Shown here: positions 9,170 through 17,322 of the stretch, one piece after another
Layout: each line of letters starts with the position of its first letter
Numbering within the stretch: position 1 is the first letter of the stretch
Assembly: GCA_000828075.3 (NCBI GenBank)
Contig: JXCB02000002.1
Coordinates: 774,649 to 838,648 of the forward strand
Source of the DNA: Tolypothrix campylonemoides VB511288
Lineage (GTDB): Bacteria > Cyanobacteriota > Cyanobacteriia > Cyanobacteriales > Nostocaceae
Reading direction: 5' to 3'
DNA length: 64,000 bases
Translations under genes and position numbers: made by a program
Notes under the pieces: model-generated
What the model saw: only the letters and a program-made list of their open reading frames with translations
Databases searched by the model: none
What the model was told of the DNA's origin: nothing

Positions 9170-10011
9170 TGAAACTCCATCAGTTTGAAGATGCAAGTCA
9201 ATTTTACGAGCAGGTGAAAGACTATTTGCTATCTCAGGAAGCACTGCATAGCTTTTTGCTGGGTATGTGCAACATCCTTATTCGCAATCCTGATCGCTTT
9301 CCAGAAAAGCCCTACCTAGCAACTGTTGAAGTAGACGGAGATATCGTTGCAGTGGTGATGAGAACACCTCCGCGAAACTTGCTGTTGTCAAAGATACAGG
9401 ATTTTGTGGCTATTAAGACTATAGCCCAAGAACTCCACCTAACCCAAGAGTCATTACCAGGAATCAACGCCCCCACCATTGAGGCAAAAGCGTTTGCAGA
9501 GGCGTGGTATTCCCTGACTGGTCAATCCTATCAACTAAAAATGTCGCTGCGTGCTTTCCAACTGGAGCAGGTGCAAGCAATTCCCCAAGCAACAGGTTGC
9601 TTACGTATTGCTACTGAGGGTGAGCGAGAACTTCTTATCCGTTGGTTTGAAGCCTTTACGCTGGAAGCCTTGGGTAGTGTTGAGCCAGGAGTTGAACGTA
9701 CGGTAGAACGCCATTTGCAGCAGGGTAGTGCTTACATTTGGGAAGATAAAACCCCCGTCTCAATGACGTGCCAAGTTGGTGTAACGCCCAACGGTGCAAG
9801 GGTTAGTTTGGTTTACACACCACCAGAACATCGCAGAAAGGGCTACGGCAGTGCTTGTGTGGCGGCTTTGAGCGAAACTTTACTTAAAGCGGGACATCGA
9901 TACTGCTTTTTGTTCACTGATTTGGCAAACCCGATTTCAAATCGCATCTACCAGGCGATCGGCTACAAGGCTGTAGGTGATTTGTCCGATTACTCTTTCA
10001 CTCAATTTTAA
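9169..10011 (+). CDS. GNAT family N-acetyltransferase
   Basis: 280 aa from ATG 9169. A longer TTG-started frame from 9124 would begin inside the MITE and is rejected. The C-terminal half is a GNAT fold: VSLVYTPPEHRRKGYGSACV contains the R/Q-x-x-G-x-G/S acetyl-CoA loop, followed by YCFLFTDLANPISNRIYQAI, the N-x-x-S/N-x-x-x-Y helix of FR47-like acetyltransferases. The N-terminal half is a degenerate GNAT-like domain, giving the size of the two-domain forms. Removing the MITE leaves ATG in place 16 bp after the AAA+ stop, so it was probably co-transcribed with that gene. Substrate unknown. Confidence 0.75.
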   Translation: MKLHQFEDASQFYEQVKDYLLSQEALHSFLLGMCNILIRNPDRFPEKPYLATVEVDGDIVAVVMRTPPRNLLLSKIQDFVAIKTIAQELHLTQESLPGINAPTIEAKAFAEAWYSLTGQSYQLKMSLRAFQLEQVQAIPQATGCLRIATEGERELLIRWFEAFTLEALGSVEPGVERTVERHLQQGSAYIWEDKTPVSMTCQVGVTPNGARVSLVYTPPEHRRKGYGSACVAALSETLLKAGHRYCFLFTDLANPISNRIYQAIGYKAVGDLSDYSFTQF

Positions 10012-10119
10012 TAGATTTGTCTTGCCATCAATGTCACAGCATAGTTCTGTCACCATAACTGACGTGGAAGCTGCCGCCAAGCGTTTAGCTGGTATTGCTC
10101 ACCGCACTCCTGTTCTAAC

Positions 10120-10223
10120 TGTACGTTCGCTCATTTTAAAAGGGAGAGAGGAATTAATGCCTAACAGGGTAAGGTTTCAATGCGATTGTGGCTCGGCTAA
10201 AAACCCCTCCGTGTAATACGTGG
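10120..10223. repeat. Left terminal inverted repeat, 104 bp
   Basis: Starts TGTACGTTCGCTCATTTTAA and ends in the palindrome CCGTGTAATACGTGG. It matches the reverse complement of 12756-12859 with about five differences (near element positions 13, 19, 20, 44 and 73). It carries the first 15-bp palindrome at its inner edge. Confidence 0.92.
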
Positions 10224-10385
10224 TAAAGCTTGCTGGAGAACAACCATGTCATACATGGACGAGAAAGAGTAAATGTTAACCTGTCATACATGGGGAGTTC
10301 GCCGTAAATTGCCTTTTTGTGTCATACAACAGATTACATTGTGGTCTTCACTAATTTAACGTTAAACTTACTGTGTAATACACGG
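10209..10385. repeat. Left array of 15-bp palindromes
   Basis: Copies seen: 10209-10223 CCGTGTAATACGTGG, 10244-10258 CCATGTCATACATGG, 10279-10293 ACCTGTCATACATGG, about 10317-10331 (weaker, TTGTGTCATACAACA) and 10371-10385 CTGTGTAATACACGG. The core TGT(A/C)ATACA is constant and the outer bases keep dyad symmetry. Spacing between the first three is 35 bp centre to centre. These are probable binding sites for an element-encoded protein. Confidence 0.85.
10371..10385 (+). promoter_or_regulatory. Putative operator abutting the RBS of the small RHH-like gene
   Basis: The palindrome CTGTGTAATACACGG ends 9 bp before ATG 10395 and directly precedes the TAGGAG ribosome binding site. A dimer bound here would block transcription or initiation, so autorepression by the 123-aa protein is the simplest reading (inference). 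Confidence 0.6.
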
Positions 10386-10394
10386 TAGGAGCTG

Positions 10395-10766
10395 ATGTTG
10401 AAGCGGGACATTCAAGGGAAGTTTGCCCTTAAGAACGATGATTATCGTCAAGTGCGCTCAGTAAGATTAACTGATGAAACTTGGAAGATTCTGGGGATTA
10501 CTGCTGAATGCTTGGGTATGACTAGAGCTGATTACTTGGAACAGCTGATGACGGGGAACGCTAGCCCAAGTATTACACGGGAAAAAGAGCCAATAGATCA
10601 AGACAAAACTACTGCTGTTGAACTTACGACTACGCCATTTAGGGTAACAACACTTGAAACTTTACGTGACCAAGTTTTACTAGAATTGAAGTTAGGTAAG
10701 CAAGCTCCAGGCTACAAAGCAGCACTTAAAGCCCTCAATTATTTTATTGCCGTACTAACCAGGTAG
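10395..10766 (+). CDS. Small ribbon-helix-helix-like protein of the insertion element
   Basis: 123 aa. Residues about 19-52 (VRSVRLTDETWKILGI, then AECLGMTRADYLEQLM) have the pattern of a ribbon-helix-helix DNA-binding domain: a short strand, a helix, a turn and a second helix beginning TRADYLEQ. The remainder is a hydrophilic linker and a C-terminal helical stretch (LETLRDQVLLELKLGKQAPG) that may mediate oligomerisation. RHH dimers bind short palindromes, and the element carries about ten. The start has TAGGAG at good spacing. It is followed by the transposase 51 bp later on the same strand. A role as repressor or transposition partner is inferred; no closer family was recognised. Confidence 0.65.
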   Translation: MLKRDIQGKFALKNDDYRQVRSVRLTDETWKILGITAECLGMTRADYLEQLMTGNASPSITREKEPIDQDKTTAVELTTTPFRVTTLETLRDQVLLELKLGKQAPGYKAALKALNYFIAVLTR

Positions 10767-10817
10767 TATGCACAGGAGTATCAATCCCCTTTCTGTATCA
10801 GTGAAGGTCGAAAAACG

Positions 10818-12524
10818 GTGGAAATAAGTTCTGAGCGCATCGACGATATTCCCGTAATAGTGGAGTGGCTTAAGCAGATGGAGATTGCCAAATGTATTGA
10901 CCAAAAACTGAAGGAACCACACGGAAATTACCAAGGGCTGAGCTATGGGCAATTAAGTGTATTGTTATTGACATACATCATCACCCAGTCAGACCATCGG
11001 TTGTCTGCTGTGGAACCTTGGGTGCAGACACATCGAAGGATTTTAGAGTTAACTACGGGGTGGTCAATAGGGGAAAAAGATACCACTGATGACCGATTGG
11101 CAAGGGTAGTCGAAGAGCTAGGTAAACAATCACAGGCTAGACTTGAAATTGAGGTAAAGTTAGGACGGCATCTAATTCGTGCCTACGGATTGCCAACTGT
11201 TGTAGCACGAGCGGATACAACTAGTTTTAGTGTGAATCATCAACCAGGAGATTCAACACAAGAAAACCTACTACGTTATGGCTATTCCAAAGACTTTCGC
11301 CCAGATTTATTGCAATACCGTCAATTACTAGCAACCCTCGACCCAATGGGAATGCCATTGGTCAGCGCCACAGTTGAAGGTAATGGAGCCGATGACCCAT
11401 TATATTTTCCCACCTGGCAAAAAATGGCACAAGTGATTGGGCATAAAAAGTTCATATTCATTGCTGATTGTAAAGCAGGTGCGATTGCAACTCGCGCTCA
11501 AATTGCAGCAAATGGTGGGATTTATTGCTTCCCTGTGCCCATGAGTGGACAACACCCCCAATATTTGAAGCAATGGGTACTAAACCCACCAGCAGAAATC
11601 CAGTCTATTCGTTTACCGCGACAAGATGAAGAAGAACCTGCTGTGGGCAAGGGTTTTGAAGTGGAGTTAGGCAAGTTTTGGTTCAATGAAGAAACTAACA
11701 AGTGGGTACGTTGGCATGAACGCTTCTTAGTAGTTTATTCCCAAAGCCTTGCAGCATCAATGATACGTGGTCAACAGCAACGCATCAATAGCGCTCAAAC
11801 AGCTCTCAATAAATTAGCCGCAAAACCAGGAGAAGATCCACAAGCATTAGCGCATAAAGTTGAAAACATACTTGAGCGCTATCGTGTCAAAGATTTCTTC
11901 AATACGACAATTACAGAACAAATCACTCAACAGACTCGTCATGTCGGACGAGGACGACCATCAAAAAATTCTCCCACTGAATCGGTAACCAGTATTTGCC
12001 TTCAACTTCATATCCAGCTTCAAAATGCTGCAATCGAGTGCGCAGAAACCTTGGCAGGGTGGCGATTGTATGTCACTAACGCGCCAATTACTCAACTGAG
12101 TCTCTCTCAAGCCGTGACGTATTACCGAGACGAATGGCTTTTAGAGAGAGGATTTCACCGTTTTAAACGCGGTTGTTTGCCAGCCCTACCCGTTTACTTC
12201 CAAAACCAAAAACGAATTATTGGCTTAATGTTTTTGTTGAACATCGCTTTGCGGGTATTTACCTTAATGGAGTTTGTGGTACGACAGGCACTTATAGACA
12301 CTCAACAATCTTTGGCTGGTCTTTACGATGGCAATCCCAAGCGAAAAACTGACCGCCCATCTACTGAAAAAATGCTTAAAGCTTTTTGTAACTTAACTCT
12401 TTATTTCTTACCTGATTCTACCATCTTCATCACACCAATTAACGCACTTCAAAAACAAATTCTTTGTTTAATGAAAATGCCACAGTCCCTTTATCAGGTA
12501 GCTCCGGTAGGTACTTCGACGTAA
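10818..12524 (+). CDS. DDE transposase, IS1634-like (IS4 group)
   Basis: 568 aa from GTG 10818 (GAAGG nine bases upstream). The N-terminus (RIDDIPVIVEWLKQMEIAKC) is the DUF4277-type region of IS1634 transposases. Catalytic residues by pattern are Asp133 in VARADTTSF, Asp217 in FIFIADCKAGA and Glu443 in YYRDEWLLERGFHRFK, the last with the E-x6-K spacing of the IS4 group. A ~220-residue beta-rich insertion lies between the second Asp and Glu, as in IS4-type enzymes. The frame is intact, so the protein is probably functional. It acts on the 104-bp ends of the element. Confidence 0.9.
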   Translation: MEISSERIDDIPVIVEWLKQMEIAKCIDQKLKEPHGNYQGLSYGQLSVLLLTYIITQSDHRLSAVEPWVQTHRRILELTTGWSIGEKDTTDDRLARVVEELGKQSQARLEIEVKLGRHLIRAYGLPTVVARADTTSFSVNHQPGDSTQENLLRYGYSKDFRPDLLQYRQLLATLDPMGMPLVSATVEGNGADDPLYFPTWQKMAQVIGHKKFIFIADCKAGAIATRAQIAANGGIYCFPVPMSGQHPQYLKQWVLNPPAEIQSIRLPRQDEEEPAVGKGFEVELGKFWFNEETNKWVRWHERFLVVYSQSLAASMIRGQQQRINSAQTALNKLAAKPGEDPQALAHKVENILERYRVKDFFNTTITEQITQQTRHVGRGRPSKNSPTESVTSICLQLHIQLQNAAIECAETLAGWRLYVTNAPITQLSLSQAVTYYRDEWLLERGFHRFKRGCLPALPVYFQNQKRIIGLMFLLNIALRVFTLMEFVVRQALIDTQQSLAGLYDGNPKRKTDRPSTEKMLKAFCNLTLYFLPDSTIFITPINALQKQILCLMKMPQSLYQVAPVGTST

Positions 12525-12585
12525 TTTTTCGATTTATAAAGAATAACAAACGGAATTGAAGTCCGATTTCAATATTAACCAATAT

Positions 12586-12770
12586 CCGTGTAATACACGC
12601 TAATCTGAGCCTTGAATAGCACTGCTTTATCGTGTATTACACGGCAGTTCTGATCTATGTAATACGCTCGCTCATGAATTGATTTCCCATGTAATATACG
12701 GATTCTCGGGGCTGGGTTTACCATGTATTACACCTAGGCTCTCAATCCCCTTTTTCCACGTATTACACGG
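12586..12770. repeat. Right array of 15-bp palindromes
   Basis: Copies seen: 12586-12600 CCGTGTAATACACGC, 12630-12644 TCGTGTATTACACGG, about 12656-12670 (degenerate), 12687-12701 CCATGTAATATACGG, 12721-12735 CCATGTATTACACCT and 12756-12770 CCACGTATTACACGG. The last lies at the inner edge of the right inverted repeat. The asymmetric core reads TGTAATACA in some copies and its complement in others. No gene occurs between the transposase stop and the element end. Confidence 0.85.
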
Positions 12771-12859
12771 AGGGGTTTTTAGCCGATCCACAATCGCATT
12801 GAAACCTTACCCTGTCAGGCATTAATTCCTCTCTCCCTTCAAAAATAAGCGAACGTACA
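12756..12859. repeat. Right terminal inverted repeat, 104 bp
   Basis: Reverse complement of the left repeat with about five mismatches; ends GCGAACGTACA at 12859, next to the target duplicate GTTCTAAC. Inverted repeats this long are unusual for an IS4-group element. Confidence 0.92.
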
Positions 12860-13842
12860 GTTCTAACTTCAACAACTGTCAATTCACGCACCAATAGCCA
12901 TGTGTTTTTCAAGTGCGAGAACTTCCAGCGCACGGGATCTTTTAAGTTTAGAGGTGCATACAACGCATTATCACAGTTGTCTGAAGAACAGAAGCAAAAA
13001 GGTGTTTTGACCTTTTCATCAGGGAACCATGCTCAAGGAATAGCACTTGCTGGACAACTGCTAAAAATTCCTACCACTATCGCCATGCCTGATGACGCGC
13101 CAGCCGTCAAGCTAGCTGCGACTCGTGGGTATGGCGCTGAGGTCATTTTGTATAACCGCAAGCAAACAAACAGGGAAGAATTAGCCCAAACTCTGTTACA
13201 AGAACGGAGTTTGACACTAATTCCTCCTTATGACCATCCTGACATTGTGGCAGGACAAGGGACTACTGCTAAAGAACTTATTGAGGAAGTTGGTGAACTG
13301 GATTTGCTGTTGGTTTGTTGCGGTGGCGGTGGATTACTTTCTGGTTGTGCGATCGCAACCAAAGCCGTTTTACCCAACTGTCGGGTGATAGGAGTAGAAC
13401 CAGAACTTGCTGACGATGCGACACGCTCTTTTCACACCAAAACTCTGCAAACTGTAAACAATCCCGATACCATTGCTGACGGTGCGCGTACTCCTTATTT
13501 GGGTAAAATTACTTTCCCGTTGGTGCTGCAATATGTCGATGATATGGTCACGGTATCAGAAGAAGCGATTTTACGCACCATGTTCTTTTTATGGGAACGC
13601 CTCAAAATTGTGATTGAACCCACTGGAGTGTTAGCCGCAGCGGCTTTGTTGGAAGGAGTTGTGAAGGCACCAGGGGCTAGAATTGGGGTGATTATCAGCG
13701 GTGGGAATGTGGATTTGGCTAACAACTTTATCAGCAAGCTTTGACTGTTGCAGGAGAGTGAGTTACTGCTATTACATCAGTTCGTTGAGGTGATCGCCCG
13801 CCATAGACCACCTTTTTCAAGTCTTGCAGCGACCATTTGATA

Positions 13843-14061
13843 TCATGAGGACGATCTAAACAGCAGTCGAATGATGAGTTCGTAACAGTAGCCACCGAGT
13901 AACACGCCAGCGGCTCCAATTAACCCCATTAACGGAGGTACTGGAGCTGGTAACTTCATTGCAGCAACCGCAATGCCGATAATCCAGCCTCCTAGGAGAG
14001 ATATACCAGCCTGTTTGAAGAAATCCATTATTGCGTCCACTATCGTGACAAGTTCTATCAT
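13843..14061 (-). CDS. XapX domain (DUF1427) small membrane protein
   Basis: 72 aa from ATG 14061; an upstream in-frame ATG at 14148 would overlap the divergent kptA start and is less likely. Two hydrophobic segments are visible (ISLLGGWIIGIAVAAMKLPA and LMGLIGAAGVLLGGY) with the PAPVPPLMGLIG stretch typical of XapX proteins. The function of this family is unknown. It is convergent with the dehydratase remnant and divergent from kptA. Confidence 0.65.
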   Translation of the reverse strand: MIELVTIVDAIMDFFKQAGISLLGGWIIGIAVAAMKLPAPVPPLMGLIGAAGVLLGGYCYELIIRLLFRSSS

Positions 14062-14116
14062 ACGATGAGCTGCTAATTCTAAAAACCGGACAACTCCATC
14101 ACCTTTTAACAAGTTA

Positions 14117-14662
14117 ATGGACAATTCTCGCCTCGTTAAAATCAGCAAATATCTTAGTAAACACCTGCGTCATCAACCGGATCGCATTGGCATTAAACTT
14201 GCTCCTGGTGGCTGGGTTCCTATTGATGAACTGTTAGCAGCTTGTGCGAAAAACCAGTTTCCTATCACCCGTGACGAGCTGAATGAAGTCGTTGCAAACA
14301 ACGATAAAAAACGCTTTTCCTTCGACTCTACAGGCACTTTCATTCGTGCTAACCAAGGGCATAGTGTAGAAGTTGATTTGCAATTGGAACCTGTTGTTCC
14401 TCCAGATGTGCTTTATCACGGTACCGCACAAGGTTCTGTGGAGGCAATTCTCCAAATGGGATTATCCAAAATGTCGCGCCATCATGTCCATTTATCACAA
14501 GATATTGCCATAGCAAAAGCTGTTGGTGCAAGGCATGGAAAACCTGTAGTGTTTGCGGTAAATGCAGCGGCGATGTACCAAGCAGGTTACACTTTCTACT
14601 GTTCTGAGAATGGTGTTTGGTTGGTAGAGTATGTGCCACCAGAGTATCTGCAAAAGCTTTAA
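14117..14662 (+). CDS. kptA: RNA 2'-phosphotransferase KptA/Tpt1
   Basis: 181 aa, full length. It contains KISKYLSKHLRHQPDRIGI (the K-x-LS-x-x-LRH motif with catalytic Arg/His), a winged-helix N-lobe and the C-terminal NAD+-binding lobe with LYHGTAQGSVEAILQ (H-G-T) and HHVHLSQD. The enzyme transfers an internal RNA 2'-phosphate to NAD+, giving ADP-ribose 1''-2'' cyclic phosphate. Bacteria lack the fungal tRNA ligase that makes the canonical substrate, so its role in cyanobacteria is unclear. It stands alone between XapX and a Uma2 gene. Confidence 0.93.
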   Translation: MDNSRLVKISKYLSKHLRHQPDRIGIKLAPGGWVPIDELLAACAKNQFPITRDELNEVVANNDKKRFSFDSTGTFIRANQGHSVEVDLQLEPVVPPDVLYHGTAQGSVEAILQMGLSKMSRHHVHLSQDIAIAKAVGARHGKPVVFAVNAAAMYQAGYTFYCSENGVWLVEYVPPEYLQKL

Positions 14663-14814
14663 ATCCATAAGTTGCTTTTGCTGGTACCGATTAAATATAC
14701 AAGGGGAGTTATCCAACTTTCCATAAGTCTTAACGACTTTTTTCATATATAGCAACAGCCAAGGTGCTTAGGACATCAACAGATGATAAAACCTAGACAC
14801 AAAAAGACTTTTCA

Positions 14815-14845
14815 CCCAGTCCCCAGTCCCTAGTCCCTAGTCCCC
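14815..14845. repeat. Heptanucleotide tandem repeat (CCCTAGT type)
   Basis: About four copies of a 7-bp unit, CCCAGTC/CCCTAGT, between kptA and the Uma2 gene. This is the short tandemly repeated repetitive (STRR) class of heterocystous cyanobacteria. The rest of the 260-bp gap shows nothing else. Confidence 0.7.
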
Positions 14846-14922
14846 TGCTATACTCAACATTTTGTCAATGCTTAAAACTGGGTAAAATTACTCGAAATTG
14901 TTAAGACCTCAGATTAAACTTT

Positions 14923-15726
14923 TCAACTCAGTGCATCCGGATCTACACCTAATGCACGTAATTGTTCCCGCAAACGCGCATTCTCCTGTTCTGCTGTTTC
15001 CGCGCGTTGGCGTTCAGCTTCTGCGCGTTGGCGTTCGGTTTCGGCTCGTTGACGTTCAGCTTCTGCGCGTTGGCGTTCAGCATGTGCACGTTCCTCTCCT
15101 GTAAGTAACAGATTTCCATCTCCATCCCACCAACGCAGCCAAGGTAACTCTGCATTCAAATAATAACCTCGCCAAATGCCTAATTCCACGTCCATAGGGG
15201 CAATAGGATAATGTCCCCTCTCGTTAGGATTCATCCGTTCGTAGCGCCCTGCAACCCATCGATAAACTTCTATTGATGCTTTTTTAACTTCATATATTCC
15301 GTAAAAAGCCGGACGAATTACTTGTTGATAAATCCAAAATTTCCCTTGGTAAGGGGTGTTATCTCTTTCTTCTTCGCCATTACCAGAAACGAATTCCAAA
15401 ACAATCAGGGGTGCGATGAGTTCTTGCCAAAGAACATAGGAACGACGTATTTCACCATTGAGGGTAGGTGGTACATTAGACACATAAAACCAGTCTGGTG
15501 CCTCTGCATCACGTTCTGGTGGATCTGTCATCCGCCAGTAGATACCACAATCTTGTCCGATGCAACATTGCCCATCAGGATGAATTTCTTGCAAGCGAGG
15601 TTGAATCGAGTCGGTCAGTAAAATACTCTGGGGATGTTCCTGAAAGTTTTTCACAAAGGTACCATCAGACTCTGGTAGCTGGGTATGGTCTGGTAGGGCT
15701 TGGATCTTGGGTTCAATTACCATCAC
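14923..15726 (-). CDS. Uma2 family (DUF820) putative nuclease with coiled-coil tail
   Basis: 267 aa. The DUF820 core is a PD-(D/E)XK-like fold: DAEAPDWFYVSN, LIVLEFVSGNGEE and KFWIYQQVIRPAFYGIYEV are the conserved blocks (acidic residue, E-x-S-like strand and K-x-x-x-Y helix). After about residue 205 a heptad-like Arg/Glu/Ala stretch repeats ERQRAEA five times, predicting a coiled coil, and the protein ends LRALGVDPDALS. Uma2 genes are highly multiplied in cyanobacteria and their biological role is unknown. It is convergent with kptA and lies downstream of the LpxB-related gene. Confidence 0.8.
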   Translation of the reverse strand: MMVIEPKIQALPDHTQLPESDGTFVKNFQEHPQSILLTDSIQPRLQEIHPDGQCCIGQDCGIYWRMTDPPERDAEAPDWFYVSNVPPTLNGEIRRSYVLWQELIAPLIVLEFVSGNGEEERDNTPYQGKFWIYQQVIRPAFYGIYEVKKASIEVYRWVAGRYERMNPNERGHYPIAPMDVELGIWRGYYLNAELPWLRWWDGDGNLLLTGEERAHAERQRAEAERQRAETERQRAEAERQRAETAEQENARLREQLRALGVDPDALS

Positions 15727-15798
15727 ATTACCTCGCCAAAATCATGAGGACGTAAATATAATGTAGCTAAGGACTCCACGCTTATGCAGGCAGCATTA

Positions 15799-17172
15799 TC
15801 AATATTCATTCCACAATAGCTCCATCAAATACTCAGCAATTCGTTTGGCTGCTCCCGGTTTCCCCATCCGTCGTATGCCATTTTCCGCGATCGCTTGCAG
15901 AGTGTCTGGGTTAGTGAGAAGCGATCGCACTGCAGAAGCTACCTCTACTGGCTCTTCTACTAAAATCACAGATTTTCCTAAAAGACGGCTTTGTGCTTCC
16001 GCAAAGGCATAGGTAAATTGGGGACCACTTCCAGGAATGGTGATTGCTGGTTTGCCCAAACCCACAAACTGTTCTGTTGCTGTCCCTGCCATTGCGATCG
16101 CCATATCTCCCAAATGCAAGCAGTCGTTATAGGCATTTTGTGACAAGATAAAATATGCATTGTTTTGCTTATAAGTCAAGTGTTTTTTATCAAAAATTTG
16201 AATTGGAGGTTCAGCGTGGGGACGCCAGCCTTGAGATTCAAGAATTTGGCGGATACTCTCAAGGTGTAAACTCGGGGCGATCGCTCCCAAAAATACCACT
16301 GTTCCTGAAGTGTGTCCTATAAAATCTTGCTCTTTCAGAACAGCCATCATTGCAGATACGGCTATCATAATTTGGTGCCAGTTGGCGTATGCTTCTGGGG
16401 GACGCGAACCAGGGAGAATAGTCACAATCAAAGGTCGAGCTAATTCTTGCTTTTCGACATCAGCACCATAAAATCTTGGACGTGGAATTGGTGGTTCCAA
16501 ACCATCCATCATTGGGTTGCCTAAATCAAACGCGGGAATGGTGGACCACCTTTTCAATATCTCTACTGTCAGCGAATCTCTAGGAAACACTGCCTTGCAA
16601 CGTTGACGACTCATCAACCAACGTTCCCAAGGGTGGTAAATTGAACCGGAAAAGTTTTCCCAGGATGCCCCTCTATTTTTCCGTTTTAATAAAGCAACTT
16701 CATCTCGCACATAGTACTCTGATTTCGCTGTACCCACAAAGGCATAGTTGGCGTCACTCAACCAAGCAAATAACAGCGGTATAATATCGCCCACCGCTAA
16801 AATAGCTTTTCTGTTGCCTAAATTTGTCTGAGTATTTACCCAGTGACGTACAGCTTTTATTTGACTTGCAGTAAGTTGTAACAAACCACCTTGTACATCT
16901 CGTACAAACTGCCGTCCATCCATGTAAACAAACCCACCAGAAGGCATCGTACGTACCGAACCAATGAGGCGAATATCCAACTGTTGGTAAGCGTGTCCTT
17001 CTCCGACTAATGGCAAAACGAAGATTTCCGGTGGGTTGGATTGTTGCTGAAGTTCCTGCAAAATACGGGCTGCGATCGCATCCTCTCCATGTCCGTTGCT
17101 TAAAACAAGTAACCGCAAGCGAGAAGTTTCTTCGGAGTCAGAGGTTAGGGGTAAAGGTGATAATTCACTCAT
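15799..17172 (-). CDS. Lipid-A-disaccharide synthase-related protein (LpxB-like)
   Basis: 457 aa from ATG 17172 (a TTG three codons upstream is not needed). It opens with LRLLVLSNGHGEDAIA, a glycosyltransferase-B nucleotide-fold start, and later has VTILPGSRPPEAY, ILSQNAYNDCLHLGDMAIAM, AGTATEQFVGLGKPAI and PGSGPQFTYAFAEAQSRLLG, matching the cyanobacterial/plant family distantly related to LpxB. The family is annotated as a probable glycosyltransferase whose acceptor is unknown; it is distinct from true LpxB. Divergent from the Omp85 gene, it may contribute to envelope lipid or glycan assembly (inference). Confidence 0.85.
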   Translation of the reverse strand: MSELSPLPLTSDSEETSRLRLLVLSNGHGEDAIAARILQELQQQSNPPEIFVLPLVGEGHAYQQLDIRLIGSVRTMPSGGFVYMDGRQFVRDVQGGLLQLTASQIKAVRHWVNTQTNLGNRKAILAVGDIIPLLFAWLSDANYAFVGTAKSEYYVRDEVALLKRKNRGASWENFSGSIYHPWERWLMSRQRCKAVFPRDSLTVEILKRWSTIPAFDLGNPMMDGLEPPIPRPRFYGADVEKQELARPLIVTILPGSRPPEAYANWHQIMIAVSAMMAVLKEQDFIGHTSGTVVFLGAIAPSLHLESIRQILESQGWRPHAEPPIQIFDKKHLTYKQNNAYFILSQNAYNDCLHLGDMAIAMAGTATEQFVGLGKPAITIPGSGPQFTYAFAEAQSRLLGKSVILVEEPVEVASAVRSLLTNPDTLQAIAENGIRRMGKPGAAKRIAEYLMELLWNEY

Positions 17173-17322
17173 GAGAAACAAAAACTTAAATACAAGTGTC
17201 TTTTGGGAGAAGAGGAATGAATGGGGGTATAAATCGGCGCAAAGCAGGAAGTTAGTATTATCCCCATTACCTAACCTCAGTACGGAAGTACAAACTAACT
17301 CCCAGTGAACTAGGCTACTATT

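Larger units (their letters stand above)
10120..12859 (+). mobile_element. 2.74-kb insertion element with transposase, RHH-like protein and palindrome arrays
   Basis: The boundaries are exact. The 8-bp direct repeat GTTCTAAC stands at 10112-10119 and 12860-12867, and the ends read TGTACGTTCGC inward on both sides. It carries a 123-aa small protein (10395) and a 568-aa DDE transposase (10818) in one direction. The non-coding ends (about 170 and 330 bp) hold copies of a 15-bp palindrome. The transposase resembles IS1634-type members of the IS4 group, but the length, the 104-bp inverted repeats and the additional gene are not what I know of that family. Near-identity of the two ends and clean restoration of the host gene suggest a recent, possibly active insertion. 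Confidence 0.92.
10031..13744 (+). pseudogene. Threonine/serine dehydratase gene split by an insertion element
   Basis: The 5' part (10031-10119) encodes an N-terminus ending in IAGIAHRTPVLT-like residues (LAGIAHRTPVLT). The 3' part (12868-13744) continues STTVNSRTNSHVFFKCENFQ. Joined, they give 966 bases, a 321-aa fold-type II PLP enzyme of normal length. The PLP lysine is in TGSFKFRGA, the asparagine loop in SSGNHAQG, and the glycine loop in GGGGLLSG. The family deaminates threonine, serine or threo-3-hydroxyaspartate; which one is not decidable here. The element at 10120-12859 separates the halves, so the intact enzyme cannot be made; a GTG-started 3' fragment from 12902 would lack the first ~40 residues. 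It starts 19 bp after the acetyltransferase gene. Confidence 0.92.

Noticed and set aside
10031-10216. 61-codon fused peptide from the dehydratase start into the element, as a gene of its own
   Set aside because: It only runs on by chance to a stop in the inverted repeat; it is the broken 5' end of the host gene.
12763-12963. Minus-strand open frame over the right end of the element and its mirror at 10120-10216
   Set aside because: Both are the inverted repeat read through; the shared peptide arises because the repeats are near identical, and neither has a start signal or domain.
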